Positions 12,378 to 24,226 of a DNA stretch of 64,000 nt are shown in pieces (within the stretch, counting starts at the first letter, position 1; each line of letters opens with the position of its first letter). The stretch covers positions 59,311,493 through 59,375,492 of the forward strand of contig OX419759.1 of assembly GCA_948567375.1 (NCBI GenBank), read 5' to 3'. Source of the DNA: Lunularia cruciata. Its lineage: Eukaryota; Streptophyta; Marchantiopsida; Lunulariales; Lunulariaceae. The notes under the pieces were generated by a model. It had not been told where the DNA came from. It ran no database searches and was given only the letters and a program-made list of their open reading frames with translations. The translations under genes were made by a program, and so were the position numbers.

Positions 12378-13099
12378 TGTAATACTCCGAGGACAAGAGA
12401 AGAGAGAAAACATAGATTGCACACTCAAACATTCGATGCCCCAAAGGAGCACCTTCTCTTTATTATATAGGCAAAGAAGATCTCCTCCAAGGATTAGGGA
12501 CACAGATAGGTGACATGTCAGCAAGCTCCACCCTTGGATTACTTACTTGGATGGGTGACATGTCTGGTCTAGGTCCTATCTGGTTGGTCAAACAAGTTTT
12601 GACCGAAGGGAATCTTTTAGGAATCTTCATGTAGGAATCTTAGAATCACGTAAGGTACCATTGGAAAGCTCTAGATGAGACAAAGCAAGAGGGAGGGAAG
12701 GCCAAAATTTCCTCCATTTGGGGGGGGGGAATCTGCACATTTTTGAGGCCTAATTCATCCGTTTAGGCCTCCAAAATTGCCTTCAAAGATTTCAAGCATA
12801 TTTCGATTCCTACTCCATTTGTAGAAGTCCCCTTTTGGTGATACCTCTTTTTGATCTATTTAGTCCATCATGTGTAACATCTTTCCAGGTGTTACCAAAC
12901 CAATTCTCACATTTAAATCATATGTCTAGCTATTGGTTCTAAGGTTCTCAAGTCTATTTTGGTTTCTGCCCTATTAGTAGAAGTACTCTTTTGGTGATAC
13001 TTCTATCTGATTGATTTTGACCATCATGTATAACATCATTCTAGATGTTACCAAACCAAATTTCACATCTAGATCATATGGCTAACTCTTGGTATAATA
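12378..13099 (-). repeat. chromovirus C2: 3' LTR
   Basis: Starts TGTAATACTCCGAGG and ends GGTATAATA, where the other copy has GGTATTACA, so the terminal CA has mutated. A G run lies at about 12721. The tract at 13100-13115 is its polypurine tract read on the minus strand (AAAAGGAGGGAGGTC). Confidence 0.85.
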
Positions 13100-13112
13100 G
13101 ACCTCCCTCCTT

Positions 13113-13295
13113 TTAAGATGTAACGTCCTTGTTGTGCAATTGTTGCTCAAATGCTTGCACCAACACCAATGCATGTGCCAAATTGGCAGCAGGCTCCCAG
13201 GTTGCTTCATAGAGTGGGTAACCTTTCCATTGTACTAGATAGTCCACCCGTAGATGGCGAGTACTACGCATGCACTTTTGGAGAATCCGCTCCAC
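13113..13295 (-). pseudogene. chromovirus C2: chromodomain
   Basis: A 60-codon open stretch contains VDYLVQWKGYPLYEATWEPA, the hallmark chromodomain core with its aromatic residues and the EATWEP turn. It forms the C-terminal end of pol just before the polypurine tract and 3' LTR. In chromoviruses this module recognises histone marks or heterochromatin proteins and biases insertion. The residues look well kept, although the rest of pol is broken. Confidence 0.85.
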
Positions 13296-13367
13296 TTCAT
13301 ATTCCTCTATGCCATCAATGAGTGTCAGACAAGGTCAAATGTCTTGTGTGGAATGACCTTGGCTTGA

Positions 13368-14657
13368 TCAGGGAGCATATCTGCGTAGTAGGGAGACATG
13401 GATCACTGGATGGATCTTCATGTGTGGTGGTAGCTCAAGGTGATATGCCACAGTGCCAATGCGATGAAGAATAGAGAAAGACCCAATAAAATGAGGTCTG
13501 AGCTTACGAGGTCCAACTAATGTGAGGTCGGTTATCGATAGCCACACTTGATCCCCAACATTGAACTCCATGTGCCTATGTTGTGCATCAGCATATTGCT
13601 TCTATCAATTTTGCACAATCTGTAACCTGTGCTTGGCGCTCTCTACACCTTGTTGGATTCTAGAAACAAATGTGTTGACTGCATCAACCTTGGTAGTCAT
13701 TGGACGGATCTTCATCAAGCTAGAAGGTGTGAAGAGATGCTCACCATACATGAGGAAGAACGGAGTGACCTGGGTGGATGCATTCACTAAATTGTTGTAA
13801 GCAAATTCCACCAATGAGAGTAGGGTGTCCCACCTCTCTTGCTCTTCTAAGGTGAAGCCATGTAACATGTCTTCAATCTTGCGATTAGCCCGCTTTGTTT
13901 GGCCATCTGTTTGTGGATGGTAAGCTGTGGACATGGCCAACTTGGTTTTGAAGAAACCAAAGAGTGTTCACCAAAATAAATTGGTGAATTGGGTGCCTCT
14001 ATTGGTGATGAGTACTCTAGACAAGCCATGGTGAGCAAAGACTGCATCTAAATATAGTTGAGCTAGTTGTGGAGCGGTCACCTCCTTGGTGGTAGGGCAA
14101 ACATGAATCATTTTGCTGAGCCGGTCCACAAAGACCACGATGGAGTCAAACCCTAAGGTGGTCTTGGGTAATTCACATACAAGATCCATACTCACTTGTT
14201 CCAAACGTTGGGTAGCAGTGGGGAGAGGTTGAAGGAGCCCTGCAAGAGCTTGATTTGAAGCTTTGTTCTATTGACAAAGTAGGCAGCTCCGCACGTAGTC
14301 CATCACGTCATTGCTCATCTTGGGCCAATAGTAATGGCGCTTGACTGCATCCAAGGTCTTGTCCACTCCAACATGAGCTACAATGGCCAAATCATGACAT
14401 TTCTCTAGAATGGTGGTGCATAATTCTGGGACATTTGGGATCAATAATCTGCCATCCCAAAAGGTGAGTCCTTGGGTGCTGGTGACACCTTTGGATGATT
14501 GTGCTTCCACAATCAAGGGATCAGTTTTTGTAGCAGCCAGAATCTCTGGCCAGAATTTAGGGTTAATCTTAACCTCTGCCACCAAGTTGTTTGCCATTGG
14601 TATGCGGGTGAATGCATCTGCAAGTTGCTTCTTACCTTCCATGTAGGTGATTGTCAT
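13368..14657 (-). pseudogene. chromovirus C2: integrase
   Basis: In order on the minus strand: an HHCC zinc domain (CHDLAIVAHVGVDKTLDAVK ... SCLLCQ), the catalytic core with VSMDLVCELP, and a GPY/F tail (MEFNVGDQVWLSITD ... LRPHFIGSF). It is split into at least four frames (14657-14268, 14204-13968, 13940-13605, 13571-13368). Of the catalytic D,D,E triad the first D is present. The second reads ITNRGTQFT (D to N) and the third GQTKRAN (E to K), so strand transfer would be lost even without the frameshifts. Confidence 0.8.
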
Positions 14658-15053
14658 GTTGAAGCATTGTCACCAGTCTGCCCACCAAATTTGGTGACGA
14701 GATAGATCCTTCTGCATCTCGAGGTAGACTAGAGGTTTGTGGTCTATCTCTACTACAAATGCCTTCTTGCCTAGATAGTGCTTCTAATGCTTGGTTGCTA
14801 GAACGATGGCCAGCTCTTCTTGTTTTGTGGTGTGGTAGTTGTGCTCTACCGGTAACAAATTTTGAGAGAAATATGCAATTGGATGCCATCCATCATGCCA
14901 CTCTTGTTGTAGGACTGCTCCTATTGCTACGCCTAATGCATCTGTAGCCAACTTGATTGGACGTTTTGGGTCATACCACTTCAAGATTGGTGCATGTAGC
15001 AAGGCGGCCTTCAATTCTTGAAAGGCCAACTCTTGTGAGTTCCCCATGTCCAC
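14658..15053 (-). pseudogene. chromovirus C2: RNase H
   Basis: The frame 15053-14784 reads LKWYDPKRPIKLATDALGVA and later HPIAYFSQNLLPVEHNYHTT followed by KQEELAIV, giving the first Asp (ATDA) and the Glu of the RNase H active site. The remainder continues in another frame to the TITYMEGKKQLADAF segment at 14657. It would degrade template RNA during reverse transcription. At least one frameshift disables it. Confidence 0.75.
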
Positions 15054-16210
15054 TTCTTCCCCTTGCCAAGTAGTGTTGTTAAAGGCTGTGTAACCTTGGA
15101 GAAGTCCTTGACAAATCTACGATAGAATCTCGTCAACCCCAAGAAGCTCTTCAGTTGAGTCTGATATTTTGGAGCACTCCATTTTTGAATGACCTCTATT
15201 TTATTTGTCAATACTTGAATGCCCTTTGCACTTACTCTATGCCCCAAGTAGTCTACTTCAGACTTGCCAAACTCACACTTTGAGATTTTGGCGTACAATT
15301 GATTCTGTCTTAGAATTTGGAGGACCTCTCGTAGATGTTGTTTGTGTTCTGTCATCGTGCTACTATATACTAAGATATCATCCAAGTAGATGATAATAGA
15401 CTTATCCAAATATGGACAAAATATGTCATTCATTAGACTCATGAAAGTGGAAGGTGCATTGGTGAGGCCAAAAGGCATCACAAGATACTCAAAGTGGCCA
15501 TATCTAGTTTGAAAGGTAGTTTTATACACATCCTCCTCTGCAATTCGGATTTAATTGTAACCACTCTGCAAGTCCAATTTGGTGAAGTATCTCACTCCAT
15601 GGAGTTGATCAAACAGGTCATCCATGCAAGGTAAGGGGTATTTCTTCTTCACTATTTGCTGATTGAGACCCCAATAGTCAATGCACATGCGCATTGTACC
15701 ATCCTTCTTCTTCACAAACAAGACAGGGGCCCCATATGGTGATATGCTAGGTTGGATGAACCCTTTCTGTAGCATCTCCTCAATTTGAGTCTTACACTCC
15801 TCCAACTCATGAGGTGATAGGCAATATGGGGCCTTACAAGGAGGTGTCTTCCCCGGGAGTGTCTCAATTTTATGATCTACTCGCCTTTTTGGTGGTAATC
15901 TTGAGGGTAGATCATCAGGAAAGATATCTTGAAACTCATCCACCACATCCTTTAATTTCTCAAGAATTTGTCCATCGAGTTGTGCATTCTGGAATTCTCT
16001 TATTAGACCCATAAAACATCTATTGGCCTTATAGACAATTGCCAACCCTATGACATATAGAGGCAGTTTCTGCCTGTGTGATTTTTCTTTAACCCCAATG
16101 ATTGACCATTGGTGGGTTCTCACTACTTTCTTCCTCCAATCCACCATAGGGTTATATTGCTCTATCCATGGCATGCCTAAAATTGCATCATAACAAGCTA
16201 ACTGTATCAC
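15011..16210 (-). pseudogene. chromovirus C2: protease end and reverse transcriptase
   Basis: The piece 16210-15551 begins with the protease tail ([19 protein letters not shown]) and runs into RT with [20 protein letters not shown] and [11 protein letters not shown]. After a stop, 15529-15011 supplies [17 protein letters not shown], the catalytic YLDD ([13 protein letters not shown]) and the thumb ([16 protein letters not shown]). These are standard Ty3/gypsy RT motifs with the active-site aspartates intact. One stop and a small gap separate the halves. Confidence 0.85.
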
Positions 16211-17640
16211 TTGCCACTCAATTGCTTCCTAATATTCTCCTATATAGAGGGTTACTTGTCTAGGTAATGATTCAATCCTTTCTATTTGCCCATTAGGTAA
16301 CTCTACTTCTTCACTTCCATCTCTCTCTAGATCCATTCCCAATCTTATTGCAACAGAGCGAGACAAGAAATTCTCTATTGCTCCCGGATCTATAATACTC
16401 TCACTTGATTACCTTTTAGGATTCCATTCACAACAATCCATTGTGAGGTTGCCTTTCGGGATCTTTGTGCATTATTCTTCTTCCTTCCATTGCTTCTCTA
16501 CTTCCTTATTGAGCCAGTAAGGCTGCAAGGTACATTTACTAGTGATCTTTGTTTTCCAAAGTGATTTCCACATCCTCCTCTTCAATGTGCCTCTCCATGT
16601 TGTTCAAAGGTCACATATACAAAGGCCGAGGGCCTCTAGGGAAACGAGTGCAATAGTTGGTAAATATGTGCCCAATACGGCCACAATTGTAACAACGGCA
16701 TTGTTCTCCTCAAGTCCCTTCTCCTTGTGGGACTCCATCTCTTTGTTCTTCTACCCGTCCCCGCTCCTCTTGAAGCGGTTGTGCTTCTCGATCCTGGAAT
16801 CAAAGGTTGCCCAATTCCATCGGTACTGGTCCACCATGTGTGGCATTTCTGCTTGATAATGTTGAGGTGGAACTACTACTTCACCTCCACCTAATGCTTG
16901 TGCTATTCTCTGCGCACAAGCAATGGCTTAAAATACTATGCAAGGATTTTGCACCATGGCTTCTTGGCAAATCCGCTCTCTCAACCCTTGTTTGAAATTG
17001 TCGAGAGCCTCTACTGGACTCATGTCGGTAATAGCAACTTGTAGATCCAAAAATACCTCCACATACTCTTGTATGCTATTCTTCTGTCTCAATCCCCATA
17101 GGTGGGTTCGAGCCATCTGCACAGAATCCACCGATTGGAAATTCTTTAGCAGTCCTTCTTGCATTGTTGTCCATGTGACCTCCCTTCTCTCTGCCAACAT
17201 GGATTGTTCCCAAGCATCATACCATGTGGGTGCTTTATTGATCAAGTACCCACATGTAAACATGCCTACAGCATGCTTTGTGATCTCTGTTGAGAACAAT
17301 TGGAAAAATCAATTCATTCTCGAGATCCAATTTTCCACTACTCCCATCGTACGCTGCCCCTTGTAAGGCTCAATGTTGCAGGTCTTCTTCATCCGGAGTA
17401 GCAATGTGGCTTCATCGTTGATAGGGTTTGTAGGCACGGGTGCCTCTCCAAGTACTTCAATCGCAAGTATTGGGTTTTGAGATGGCTCTTCTTCTTGCAT
17501 GGCTTGATCATTCCTAAGGATCTGCACTTGACTTTGTAATGTCTCCATGGTCATCTTAATCTCTCAAAATGCATTCAACATCCCTTGCATTCCTTGCACC
17601 AGCTCTTGTAATTGCGGATCCATGGTTCTTGCAACACTCA
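16211..17640 (-). pseudogene. chromovirus C2: gag with zinc knuckle
   Basis: Two open pieces (17554-17309 and 17299-16928) encode a chromovirus capsid: WISRMN, then a tryptophan- and leucine-rich segment with WTTMQEGLLKNFQSVDS and ARTHLWGLRQKNSIQEYVEV. Further on, near 16700-16650, the minus strand reads CYNCGRIGHIFTNYC, a CCHC knuckle with one extra residue before the last Cys. Stops and frame changes separate the parts. Confidence 0.7.
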
Positions 17641-18197
17641 ATTGCTAATGTCTACTTCAGTATAGAGTCAATATAATCACTCTGGAAGGCGCATAAACTA
17701 TCAGAACTACCATTGGGACCTTAGAAGCTATCACTCATTGATAATACTCCTCACCAAAATTCCTAACCACAAAATCTCTAAACATCACTTTTGGTCTCAC
17801 TACATAACGGATTTGGGACATTCATATCCATATTATCATAATAGAATGTAGATTGTCAAATCCTACTCTCTGTCATATATCACCATAGGTAGAATCATCG
17901 GGTTTGGTGAGTTCATCACTCTGTCCATGAATTCTACACCAAAGTGATAAACTAGCGATACTCTCATCTGCTTATGCTAGATGTACATAACCTTGATGTG
18001 GAATGGTTTGAGAATAGAAAGCTAGGTGTGGGAAATTGTCCTCTCGATGCATCCATCCCATCCGCTCTTCTAAAGTCCTTCCTAAGTCTAGCAATTACTC
18101 TATGTTCTCCACCTCAAATTACTCAGTTTCAGTAGTTTGTGCTATTCCAAGAGGAGCGATCCACTCTCTTGGACTAAAACACTTGCTCTGATACCAT
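17641..18197 (-). other. chromovirus C2: 5' leader with primer-binding site
   Basis: Between the LTR and gag lies about 550 bp without coding signal. At 18185-18196 the minus strand reads TGGTATCAGAGC, the primer-binding site matching the 3' end of initiator methionine tRNA, one base from the LTR. This fixes element orientation and identifies 18198-18938 as the 5' LTR. Confidence 0.85.
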
Positions 18198-18938
18198 TGT
18201 AATACTCTGAGGACAAGAGAAGAGAGAAAACACATATTGCACACTCAAACATTCGATGCTCCAAAGGAGCACCTTCTCTTTATTATATAGGCAAAGAGGA
18301 TCTCCTCCAAGGAAGCTCCACCAGAGGATTAGGAACACAGATAGGTGACATGTAAGCAAGCTCCACCCTTGGATTACTTACTTGGATGGGTGACATGTCT
18401 GGTCTAGGTCCTATCTGGTTGGTCAAACAAGCTTTGATCAGAGGGAATCTTTTAGGGAATCTTCATGTAGGAATCTCAGAATCACGTAAGGTACCATTGG
18501 AAAGCTCTCGATGAGACAAAGTAGGAGGGAGGGAAGGCCAGCCTTTTCTCCATTTAGGGGGGGAGGGGAATCTACACATTTTTGAGGCCTAATTCATCCG
18601 TTTAGGCCTCCAAAATTGCTTTCAAAGATTTCATGCATATTTTGGTTCCTACTCTATTAGTAGAAGTCCCCTTCTGGTGACACCTCTTTCTGATCTGTTT
18701 AGTCCATCATGTGTAACATCCTTCTAGATGTTACCAAACCAATTCTCACCTTTAAATCATATGTCTAGCTATTGGTTCTAAGGTTCTCAAGTCTATTTCG
18801 GTTTTTGCCCTATTTGTAGAAGTACTCTTTTGGTGATACTTCTATCCGATCTATTTTGACCATCATGTATAACATCATTCTAGATGTTACCAAACCAAAT
18901 TTCACGTTTAGATCATATGGCTAACTCTTGGTATTACA
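18198..18938 (-). repeat. chromovirus C2: 5' LTR
   Basis: Runs from TGTAATACTCTGAGG to CTTGGTATTACA on the plus strand, so both ends keep the TG...CA form. Compared by eye with 12378-13099 it differs at scattered positions and small indels, including G-run length, so the insertion is not recent. Confidence 0.88.
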
Positions 18939-19797
18939 ATGTCCTACCTCTCTTACTCTTCTAAGGTAAAGCCGCATAACATGTCTTCAATAGTGCAATT
19001 AGCCTGCTCTATTTGACCATTTGTTTATAGGTGGTAAGTTGTGGATATAGCCAACTTGGTTTTGAAGAAACCAAAGAATGCTTGCCAAAACAAACTAGTG
19101 AATTGAGTGCCTCTATTGGGGATGAGTACTCAAGACAAGCCATGGTGAGAGAAGACTCCATCTAAGTATAATTGAGCTAGTTGTGGAGCAGTCACATCCT
19201 TGGTGGTAGGGCATACATGAATCATTTTATTGAGCCGGTCCACAAAGACCACGATGGAGTCAAACACTGAGGTGGTCTTGGGTAATTCACAAACGAGATC
19301 CATACTCACATGTTCCTAACGTTGGGTAGGAGTGGCGAGAGGTTGAAGGAGCCTTGCAGGATCTTGATTATAAGCTTTGTTTTATTGACAAAGTAGGCAA
19401 CTATGCATGTAGTCCATCACGCTTTTGCTCATCTTGGGCCAATAGTAATGGCGCTGGATTGCATCCAAGTTCTTGTCCACTCCGACATGACTTGCAATGG
19501 CTGAAGCATGACATCCCGCTAGAATGGTGGTGTGTAATTTTGAGACATTTGGGATCCATAATTTTCCATCACAAAAGGTGAGTTCTTGGGTGCTGGTGAT
19601 GCCTTTGGATGATTGCACTTCTATAATCTGTAGATCAATTTTTGTAGCAGCCATAATCTTTGGCCAAAATTCATGGTTAATCTTAACTTCTACCACCAAG
19701 TTGTTTGCCATTGGCATGTGGGTGAATGCATTTGTAAGTTGCTGCTTACTTTCCACACAGGTGATTTTCATGTTGAAGTGTTATTGCCACTCTGCCT
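18939..19797 (-). pseudogene. chromovirus C1: integrase and RNase H end, continued
   Basis: This piece continues C1 across the C2 insertion: plus-strand CCTACCTCTCTTACTCTTCT here parallels CCCACCTCTCTTGCTCTTCT inside C2 at about 13829. On the minus strand it encodes part of the integrase core (IPNRGTQFT with the catalytic D changed to N), the HHCC domain (CHASAIASHVGVDKNLDAIQ ... SCLLCQ) and the RNase H end (MKITCVESKQQLTNAF). It is cut at 19797 by the LTR of Tat copy 1. The rest of C1 (RT, gag, 5' LTR) is not found in the window. Confidence 0.75.
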
Positions 19798-20487
19798 TGT
19801 AACACCCATTTATGCATGTGTGTGGTATTGTGATATTTAGCTTGGTATTACAAGTACTTGAGAGATATTATTTCTATAGAGATAAAGGATGGTTCTACAT
19901 TAGTCATGATTAGCTAAAGTTAGTCATAGCTAAGATAGAGTGGACCTTACTTTAGAGGAAGTGGAAAAGATGAGCACCACTATTTTGGATTCTAATGTGT
20001 TGACTTGGTATTATTCCTAGGTGTTTGGCTTTGAGTAAAGAGTTCTCAACTCTTGGGCCTGCAAGCCTTTTTATTTTGGATTCTTCTATAGTCCAAGGAT
20101 AGCCCATGTGAAGGAATCCTTGACTTAGTGGTTGGGTCAAGATAACATCATATGCTAGTGGAATATGCCCATGTGAATGGATATTCCTTTCTACTTTTTG
20201 ACTTTACTTGACTTTTAGTCTAGTAACTTGAGTTACTATGGTAATTAGTAACTTTGGTGCATAACTATTTCACAAGTATATAAACAAGGGTGGAGGAGGT
20301 ACTCATTATCCTTTCATTTGCAACTATCTCTCTCCTTTGAGTTCTCTAGTGAGCAATATCTTGAGTCTTGGAGTGTTAGCCTTGGAGGAGTATGATGGAG
20401 TTGGGGTTCCTTGCCTTCTTAGTCCATGGTGTGCTACCACAATAGCCATCAGAGGTTCACCTTGAGAGAGAGACAGGCTAGCTCACA
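19798..20487 (+). repeat. Tat-like copy 1: 5' LTR
   Basis: A 690-bp LTR from TGTAACACCCATTTATGC to GGCTAGCTCACA, homologous along its length to the 679-bp LTRs of copy 3. It has a TATA box (TATATAA) at about 20277-20283. The next bases, TTTTTGGTTCTATTGTTGGG, are a mutated form of the primer site seen in copy 3. The 5 bp to the left are TGCCT. No matching right-hand duplication exists because this copy has no 3' LTR in the window. Confidence 0.85.
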
Positions 20488-22042
20488 TTTTTGGTTCTAT
20501 TGTTGGGACCTCTCTAGAAGGCAAGATAATTTTCCGTGTACAATTCTATATTAGACAAAAGGATGCTATAAGAGCTCACTTGGAGAGAAATTTAAGAGAG
20601 GAGAGGGCTGAACTTATGTTAGAGAATTTGGACCTATTTGTGTACCATGTAATTCATTATGATGTTTTTGAGGTGATTTTGTACATCTTGTACACTTGAG
20701 AGGATTTGGAGAGATTGTGTGAGGTGGATTGTAGATTTTGAGGATTAAGGTGATTTTGGGTAAAATCTCAAGTTTGGGACCTAGACTTGGAATTTCTACA
20801 CATGATAGCTTGGGTTATCCTTCAGTTAGCACACTTGAAATTATTGTGAGAGCTGCTATGCACACAAGGCTAGAATTTTTGAAAGTTGATAAAGTAAATT
20901 GCTTCCGTAATTGCATGCTCTCTAGAAAATTATACAGAGTCTGCCATTTCTTCAATTTTCAGTAGATTGTAGTGAAACTTCCAAAGAAAATTAAGTGCAT
21001 TGTATCCTACCTATTGACACAAAAATTAGACAAAGATCATTCTTAAGCAGAGAGTTATAACTTTTTTAAGTGAAGGGGGTGGTTTTCAGACCAAATCTCA
21101 AATATGTGTGCTGAATAGAAAGGTGTTTGGCCAAATGGTTAAATGAAAAGATCTGCAATTTTTTAGGCAAGAATTCCCTAGAGTCGTGATCAAATGTGAA
21201 AAATTTCAGAGGACTATGAGATACCAGTTGCAAGATTTGACTAACATTGTGAGGAATGGTCAATTCTGCACTGTTTAGATTTCATGCATGAGGAGTGTGA
21301 GAGCAACAAAAAGCATATTTGAGGGTTTAGACTCATCTTGGGAACATGGAGGTTCACTAAGAGTGGAAATTTAGGGTATGTAAGGTTCCCTAAGGGTTTG
21401 AGGTGATTGTAGGGGTGGATTTGAGGAGAAGAGAGTTTAAATTGAATTTGAAGAGAGTGTTAAGAGGATCCAAAAACCTACACCACTTGGAAGAAAGAGT
21501 GAGTCTAAATGCTTTTTATGTGGAGAGAAGGAACATAAGGCAAGTTCATGTCCATTGAATTTTGAGAACAAGAAATTGAGAGAAAGGAGAGACTTACTTG
21601 ACTTGGGTTTGCATGTTGGACCTTCTTCTCCAAGATTAGGAGGGAGAAGATCTAAGACCAAGGAGTTGTGTGAAGTTTGTGGAGTGGAAGGACTTCCAAA
21701 AGGACATGAGTGCAGTAGAATAAAAGAGACTTTGGTAAAGGATCTTGGAGAGAGTCTTAGTATAGCTACAAAAATACTACCACCTTCATCAACTAGTTCT
21801 CAAAATTAGTGATGGAGATAATCTTTCAAATTATGGATAAACTATCCATGAGAGTTAGATTAATATGCACTCTAGGATTTGATGTTGCTATAGAAATCTT
21901 GGAGCAACCTGAACCTTTTGAGTTACCTAGAGTGGATTATTCTCAGATGGTGTTAGTGATGTATATAGTTTATTAGTTATAGAGTGAGAAAAAATAAAAG
22001 AGAAAAAAAAATTAGAGAAAAGAAGGATAGTGAGGAGTTAAG
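20488..22042 (+). pseudogene. Tat-like copy 1: leader with relics of the small leader ORFs
   Basis: The leader matches copy 3. The 56-codon leader ORF (about 20528-20699) has lost its ATG to ATA. The zinc-knuckle leader ORF survives as pieces at about 21330-21809, with CVKFVEW-type sequence in a shifted frame and SCPLNFENKKLRERRDLLDL in the frame ending at 21809. Several stops and at least one frameshift break it. The segment just before gag is AT-rich, as in copy 3. Confidence 0.65.
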
Positions 22043-24226
22043 ATGAGAAACTTCCGGTTTTCTTTGGCAAGGATGGAGAAGATGTGGAGGCCTTTGTGAA
22101 AGGCTTCAAGAGATCTTGCATAGGAAACAATGAGAGGAGGAAGAATGAGTGGGCTTCATTATAACCAGATTTCTTTGAGGATGCAGCACTTACATGGTAT
22201 GAGTCAGAATACCAAAAGAGAGAGAGAGTAGAGATGTGGAAGAGGAAACTTGGAAGAGTTTGACTTTATCACTCATTGAGAACTTTCTTCCAGATGAGAG
22301 TTATGAGAGATTGATGAGTGAGGCAACCTTTCTCAAACAAGGAGATGGAGAGAAAGTGAGAGTTTATGTGGAAAGAGTGGAAAAGTTAGAGTCCAGATTT
22401 TGCATAATGTTGAGGAAGGGTGGGGATGATGTGAAGACTACTATGATTGGCATAGGGGCCATGCTCACCAAGAATTTTGTGGGAGGATTGAGACCACAAA
22501 TTAGAAGCAAGGTGAGATATGAGAGACCTTCTTCCAAGGTTGAAGCTATCAAGATTGCAATTCATATGGAGGAGAGTTTGGAAGGGGATGAGAGTGATTT
22601 GGTGGTGAAGGAGGTTGTGGATCCTCCTCAAGGTTAAAAGTATGGTGGAAATTCTCATACTTTGGTGGCAAGGGTTGCATCACAAGTAGTAGTTGCTCTT
22701 GTTCTTACACCTCCACCAAAAGATCCACTTCAAACCATCACAAAACAACTTGCAGATCTCAAGATCAATGTAGTGCAACTATGGGAGAAGAGAGAGGTGG
22801 ATCAGAATGTGGGGAGATGGCCTAGGAGTTATGGAAACTATCCATATAGAGGAGGCCAACTAGTCAAAAATTTCAATGAGAGAAATTTTTTTGGTTGTGG
22901 AGGAAGAGGCAATATCCAAAGGAATTGCCCAAATTCCACTTACCATGGAGGAAAGGGTTATGAGGGAGCCAATAGAGGGGAAGAGAGAGGAAGTGAAACC
23001 CAAGTGGCTCCTAATCCAAACAAAGGCAAGGAGATAGCATCCATATATGTGGTTGAGAGCAAGTATGAGAAGGGAGAGTGCTCAAACTCCAAGGGTCTTA
23101 ATTTGGAGCTTTTGGCACAAGAGAAGAAGAGAGCTCATTTTGCAAAGGATGTTCACTCTTCTCAAGGATTTACTCCAAGAAAGGATAATCCTATGTCTAC
23201 AAGGAGCACTTGCACCTCAGCACCATCAACAACAAAGACTCCAAGGAAGAAGTTGGGGATGGAAGACTTCTTGATTTCAAAGCAACAATGGAACTATAAT
23301 GTGTTGGAGGATGTTGGTGGTCACAAGGCTAACATCACAGTGGGCCAATTGATTGCTTTGAATCCTACTTTGAGAAAGGAGCTTAGAGGTGGTTTGAGTT
23401 CCACAAGGAGCAAGAGGAAGAAGAAGGCAAAAGCTCCTGTATCAATGGGGGTGGTGGATGCAAAGCCAACACCATGGGAGGCTTGTGAATATGCCTCCAA
23501 GATTGATGTGAGAGTGAATGGTCACAACATTAAGGATGCATTGGCTGATGGAGGATCATTAGTGAATGCCATGTCAGAAAGGTTGATGAAGAAGTTGGGT
23601 ATGATACCCTCAAGACCTTCAACATTTGTGGTGAGCATGGCAAACAAACAACAAGTTCGACCAGTAAGAGTGATGGATAAGGTAGTAGTTTCAGTTATGG
23701 GAGTTCAAAATCTCATAACTTTCCAAGTCTTGAAGGATTTAAGCTATGACTTACTTCTTGGGAGGCCATAGTTGAGAGCAACACGCACAATTGATCAATG
23801 GCACAAAGGGTACTTGAGGATTGGACTATCAAACCATAGAGTCATAGTTCATGTGACTTACACCACCAACACTTCACATTCAGATACACCATCTTCTGAT
23901 TATTGGGAATCAGGTTTTGAAGAAGGAGCTTCAGGTGTGGACACAAGCATGGAGGAGGAGACTTCCACGGAGGAGGATGAATCTAAATCGGATTCAGATG
24001 TTTATCCCTTGTGTGTTATGGATTTTTCACCTAAGCTAGAGGTTTTGAAAGACCCAAATAAATCACCAGTGATACTTGAGGAGGTAACGAGAAGGTTAGC
24101 TACCCTCAAGTATGGCCCAAATGTTACCAAGGAGGAGAAGGTGAGATTTGAGGAGATTTTCTGCAAGTTCATCCATGTGCTTGCTTACAAGGATTTGAAG
24201 GAATTCACCTTGGAGGTTGGGTTAGG
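22043..24226 (+). pseudogene. Tat-like copy 1: gag-protease, joined to foreign pol
   Basis: The sequence parallels copy 3 from the start codon (ATG AGA AAC, where copy 3 has ATG GGG AAA, so one base is lost at codon 2) through gag, zinc knuckle and protease to KEFTLE. The zinc knuckle reads CGGRGNIQRNC with its His changed to Asn. Stops occur at 22636 (GGTTAA where copy 3 has GGCTAC) and at 23769 (TAG where copy 3 has TGG). The protease keeps LADGGSLVNAMS and DLLLGRP. At about 24226 similarity to copy 3 stops abruptly in mid-frame and sequence of family F begins. Confidence 0.8.

Larger units (their letters stand above)
12378..18938 (-). mobile_element. chromovirus C2, complete but decayed Ty3/gypsy element
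   Basis: This 6.56 kb element has two related LTRs (12378-13099 and 18198-18938), an initiator-Met-type primer site, a polypurine tract, and gag, protease, RT, RNase H, integrase and chromodomain in chromovirus order. Flanking bases are GTGTC on the left and ATGTC on the right, a 5-bp TSD with one mismatch. The surrounding sequence (up to 12377 and from 18939) is integrase of the same family, so C2 landed inside a relative, C1. Frameshifts and stops throughout make it non-autonomous. Confidence 0.88.

Noticed and set aside
12146-12424. Minus-strand 92-codon ORF at the C1/C2 border as a gene
   Set aside because: It is the end of C1 integrase running into the C2 LTR, so its end is artificial.
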